A model generated the notes under the pieces. That model saw nothing but the letters and a program-made list of their open reading frames with translations, did no database searches and was not told the origin of the DNA. A program made the position numbers and the translations under genes. This document shows positions 6,351-8,300 of a stretch of 8,300 bases of DNA, in pieces. Position 1 is the first letter of the stretch, and each line of letters opens with the position of its first letter. Source of the stretch: Candidatus Margulisiibacteriota bacterium. Lineage in GTDB: Bacteria > Margulisbacteria > WOR-1 > XYC2-FULL-46-14 > JAHJBW01. The stretch is from NCBI GenBank assembly GCA_018813405.1, contig JAHJBW010000170.1, positions 1-8,300 of the forward strand, in the 5' to 3' direction.

Positions 6351-7247
6351 CTATTGGACATATGGGGCATGAGGGATCCGCTCAGGAATGTTCCACTGGT
6401 AACAGCGGGCCTCGTTCTTGTCCGCTATGCCTATGTTATGCGGGTAGATGGGCAGGTTGCTCTTCATCCACAGGTCTGCCTCGTCCAGGTTCTTTGCTGT
6501 GATAAGCAGGGTTAAAAGCAAAGCATCATCCTGGACCCAGTTTTTGATATTGAAATGATCGTCTGTCTTATAAATGCCCGCTGCCAGTTTGTCATGGCCG
6601 GAACAGTCATTTTCCTCAATAAAGATGCCCGATCGATTGATCCCGCTTGAAGCATAGATGCATCCGGCCCAGGCGCATATGGCCGCGGGGACAGAGCCGT
6701 CATCCGGGTGGAATACTGTTACGACAATATCGTCGTTGAGCACCAGGAACTCTGTGTTATAGTCATAGTTCCTTCCGTAAACAACCTGGCCGTCTTTTGA
6801 ATACTTATCCCAAACTCCCAGCCCCGAACAGCGGCTATTGTATATGCCGGTGCCGAACATCAATATGATCTCCAGGGCGTTGGCCGTTTTAAGCTGTTCT
6901 AAGGTCAGGCCAGAGGTTTCGGACATGCCATGAAAAAACTCTTTAATTTTCTCGGGATAAGACTGGTAAAAGGCCTCGATGATCTCGGAGTTCTGTTTGC
7001 CGCAAGCTTTGTTATAAAGGTCTTTATAGGGAGCGACCAGGTCATAGACTTCTTTGATGTTGTCAGAAAGCAAGTGACCGTACTGCCTGCCCATGTCTTT
7101 CCAACTGCCCTTCAGCGCCACGACCGGAACATAATCGAAAATATATTTGGTCCCGCCCTCGAATTGTTGTACGGGATCAGTTTTTCCCCAGGCAGGGAAA
7201 GAAGCAAGTCCTATCAAAAGCAGCGTTGCTATGATCTTAGTTTTCAT
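6351..7247 (-). CDS. Secreted C45 / acyltransferase-type Ntn hydrolase, cut short by an amber codon
   Basis: This codes for 298 residues before TAG. MKTKIIATLLLIGLASFPAWG (1-21) is a signal peptide with a likely cut after AWG, so the product is exported. The mature part resembles the C45 family (acyl-CoA:6-aminopenicillanic acid acyltransferase, carcinine hydrolase, isopenicillin-N acyltransferase): LKGSWKDMGRQYG (45-57), the nucleophile region RCSGLGVW with Cys140, and DGQVVYGRNYDY (152-163). Family enzymes cut or form amide bonds after self-cleavage before the cysteine. The ATG at 7247 overlaps the histidine-kinase stop (ATGA), which decides the start over one 22 codons upstream that lies inside the kinase gene and would bury the signal peptide. 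The complete gene would have 413 codons (6006-7247). Without its last 114 residues the product is probably inactive. The substrate is unknown. Confidence 0.85.
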   Translation of the reverse strand: MKTKIIATLLLIGLASFPAWGKTDPVQQFEGGTKYIFDYVPVVALKGSWKDMGRQYGHLLSDNIKEVYDLVAPYKDLYNKACGKQNSEIIEAFYQSYPEKIKEFFHGMSETSGLTLEQLKTANALEIILMFGTGIYNSRCSGLGVWDKYSKDGQVVYGRNYDYNTEFLVLNDDIVVTVFHPDDGSVPAAICAWAGCIYASSGINRSGIFIEENDCSGHDKLAAGIYKTDDHFNIKNWVQDDALLLTLLITAKNLDEADLWMKSNLPIYPHNIGIADKNEARCYQWNIPERIPHAPYVQ

Positions 7248-8300
7248 GCGGGAGTATCCAGGGGGAGGGTAAAGTAGAATACAGAGCCTTTCCCCGGCTC
7301 GGATTCCGCCCATATCCTGCCGTGATGAGCAGTGATTATCTCTTTTGATATGGCCAGCCCCAGGCCGGTGCCGCCCATTTTTTTGCCAATATTCCCTTCC
7401 AATTGTCCAAAGGCCTGGAAAAGCCGTCCCATATCTTCGGTCTTAATGCCCATTCCGGTATCCCGTACGGAAACCTGTGCCATGCCGTTGTCCAGGCTGG
7501 TGGTGACAGTAATAATGCCGGTTTGAGTGAATTTGATGGCGTTGCTCAATAGATTTGTGATAACCTGGACGATCTTGTCTTTATCAAACTTGGCCCTGGG
7601 AATATCAGGGCCTGCCATAAATACCAGCTCCAGCTCTTTTTCTCTGGCCAGAATGCCCATCACCGAACAGACCTCTTGAGTTGTCGCGTTAAGGTCGTTC
7701 TCGACAATATCAAAGTTCAATTTTTTCGCTTCTATCTGCTGAAGCTTTAGGACATTGGAGATTAGCCGTTCAAGGCGCTCTGCAGTGGTTTTTGCCGTAT
7801 TCAAAGCATTCTTTGTTTCCTCGGTAATTTCCCCCGTCTTTCCATTCAAGATGCGATCTATGCCCTGTGTGATAGTTATGACCGGAGATCTTAGCTCGTG
7901 TGAGACCATCAGGGTGAACTTGGCCTTGGCCTCGGCCGAAGCTTTTTTCTGCATTGCCAGCTTTTGCTCGGTGGTATCATGGAAAAAACCCGCCATGTAT
8001 GTTTTGTTGTCAAAAGTAACAGTGGTGGCATTAACATCGGCATAAAAGACCGAACCGTCCTTTTTTTTGACCGGCATGTCCCGGGACAGAGAAAATTCGC
8101 CCTGTGCTTGTCTTTTGAACTGGTCCAGCACATAGGGCAGGTCATTTTTTGGGTGAATATCCATAATCCCTTTATTAAGAAGTTCTTCGGGGGTATAATC
8201 CAGCATTTTGCAGATAGCTTTGTTGACCAGTTTAAACTTTTTACTTTCCGGATCGGCCACGATGATGCCTTCACCCGCATTTTCAAACAGGTTCTTGAAA
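7244..8300 (-). CDS. PAS-domain sensor histidine kinase, 5' end outside window
   Basis: The frame runs open from the window edge (8300), through a PAS-like start (LFENAGEGIIVADPE), to TGA at 7246-7244; 351 codons are visible. The PAS domain covers about 8295-7960 and ends in the PAC-like GFFHDTTEQK. HisKA follows with the phosphorylated His (codon 7900-7898) in SHELRSP. The HATPase_c domain has the N box NLLSNAIKFT, G1 DTGMGI, the F box LFQAFGQLEG and G2 GGTGLGLAIS. All catalytic boxes are intact and no receiver domain is attached. It should autophosphorylate in response to a signal sensed by the PAS domain or by missing upstream domains, and pass phosphate to a response regulator not present here. 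It overlaps the secreted hydrolase gene by 4 bases, so the two are translationally coupled. A GTG at 8260 lies within the PAS domain and is not the true start. Confidence 0.93.
   Translation of the reverse strand, partial: FKNLFENAGEGIIVADPESKKFKLVNKAICKMLDYTPEELLNKGIMDIHPKNDLPYVLDQFKRQAQGEFSLSRDMPVKKKDGSVFYADVNATTVTFDNKTYMAGFFHDTTEQKLAMQKKASAEAKAKFTLMVSHELRSPVITITQGIDRILNGKTGEITEETKNALNTAKTTAERLERLISNVLKLQQIEAKKLNFDIVENDLNATTQEVCSVMGILAREKELELVFMAGPDIPRAKFDKDKIVQVITNLLSNAIKFTQTGIITVTTSLDNGMAQVSVRDTGMGIKTEDMGRLFQAFGQLEGNIGKKMGGTGLGLAISKEIITAHHGRIWAESEPGKGSVFYFTLPLDTPA

Noticed and set aside
7248..7313. A 22-codon N-terminal extension of the C45 hydrolase
   Set aside because: It lies inside the end of the kinase gene and would place a non-hydrophobic stretch before the signal peptide. 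The ATGA overlap at 7247 gives a normal exported start.
8258..8260. GTG as the start of the histidine kinase
   Set aside because: The frame is open upstream to the window edge and the preceding residues (LFENAGEGII) are the start of the PAS fold, so the gene begins outside the window.
1..8300. tRNA or rRNA genes, CRISPR arrays, insertion sequences, phage or conjugation genes
   Set aside because: No cloverleaf-like segment, repeat-spacer pattern, transposase motif or long terminal inverted repeat was seen. The window is almost fully occupied by the listed genes.

Overview
The window carries eight genes on both strands, with about 96% of the bases coding and no gene-free stretch longer than about 110 bases. 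It has no RNA gene, CRISPR array, insertion sequence or phage gene. The organism looks like a bacterium with ordinary sigma70-type promoters (TTGACA/TATAAT-like boxes), a lipoprotein with a signal-peptidase II site, and a moderate G+C content with frequent ATA and AGG codons. This would fit an uncultured, environmental candidate-phylum bacterium, but nothing here fixes the taxon.

Left part, minus strand (1-3034): reading in the direction of transcription, an APC-superfamily amino-acid/polyamine permease (3034-1670), a membrane-anchored or exported PEBP/YbhB-type protein (1565-1029), and an unrecognised lipoprotein (917 to beyond base 1). The last two each have a good promoter of their own, so these are probably separate transcription units.

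Middle, plus strand (3070-5924): a tight three-gene operon of an EamA/DMT transporter, a lactonase-like metallo-beta-lactamase-fold hydrolase (4-base ATGA overlap) and a compact type-B carboxylesterase (start directly after the preceding stop). It ends in a short hairpin plus T-tract. The divergent permease and the EamA gene share a 35-bp intergenic region. In it a perfect 15-bp palindrome supplies a TATAAT box to each strand, so the two promoters should exclude each other and the mRNAs should be leaderless or nearly so.

Right part, minus strand (6006-8300): a PAS-containing sensor histidine kinase (5' end outside the window) overlaps by 4 bases a secreted C45/acyltransferase-type Ntn hydrolase gene. 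That hydrolase gene is interrupted by an in-frame amber codon at 6353-6351. The remaining family-like C-terminal part continues in the same frame to 6006.

Functional theme (inference): three unrelated acyl or lactone hydrolases (MBL fold, alpha/beta-hydrolase fold, Ntn fold) converge in 3.4 kb beside two transporters and a sensor kinase. This suggests uptake, export or detoxification of an acylated, ester- or lactone-containing small molecule. The substrate cannot be read from the sequence. The best candidates for a second look are the palindromic divergent promoter, the amber-split hydrolase coupled to the kinase, and the possible frameshift at the esterase C-terminus.
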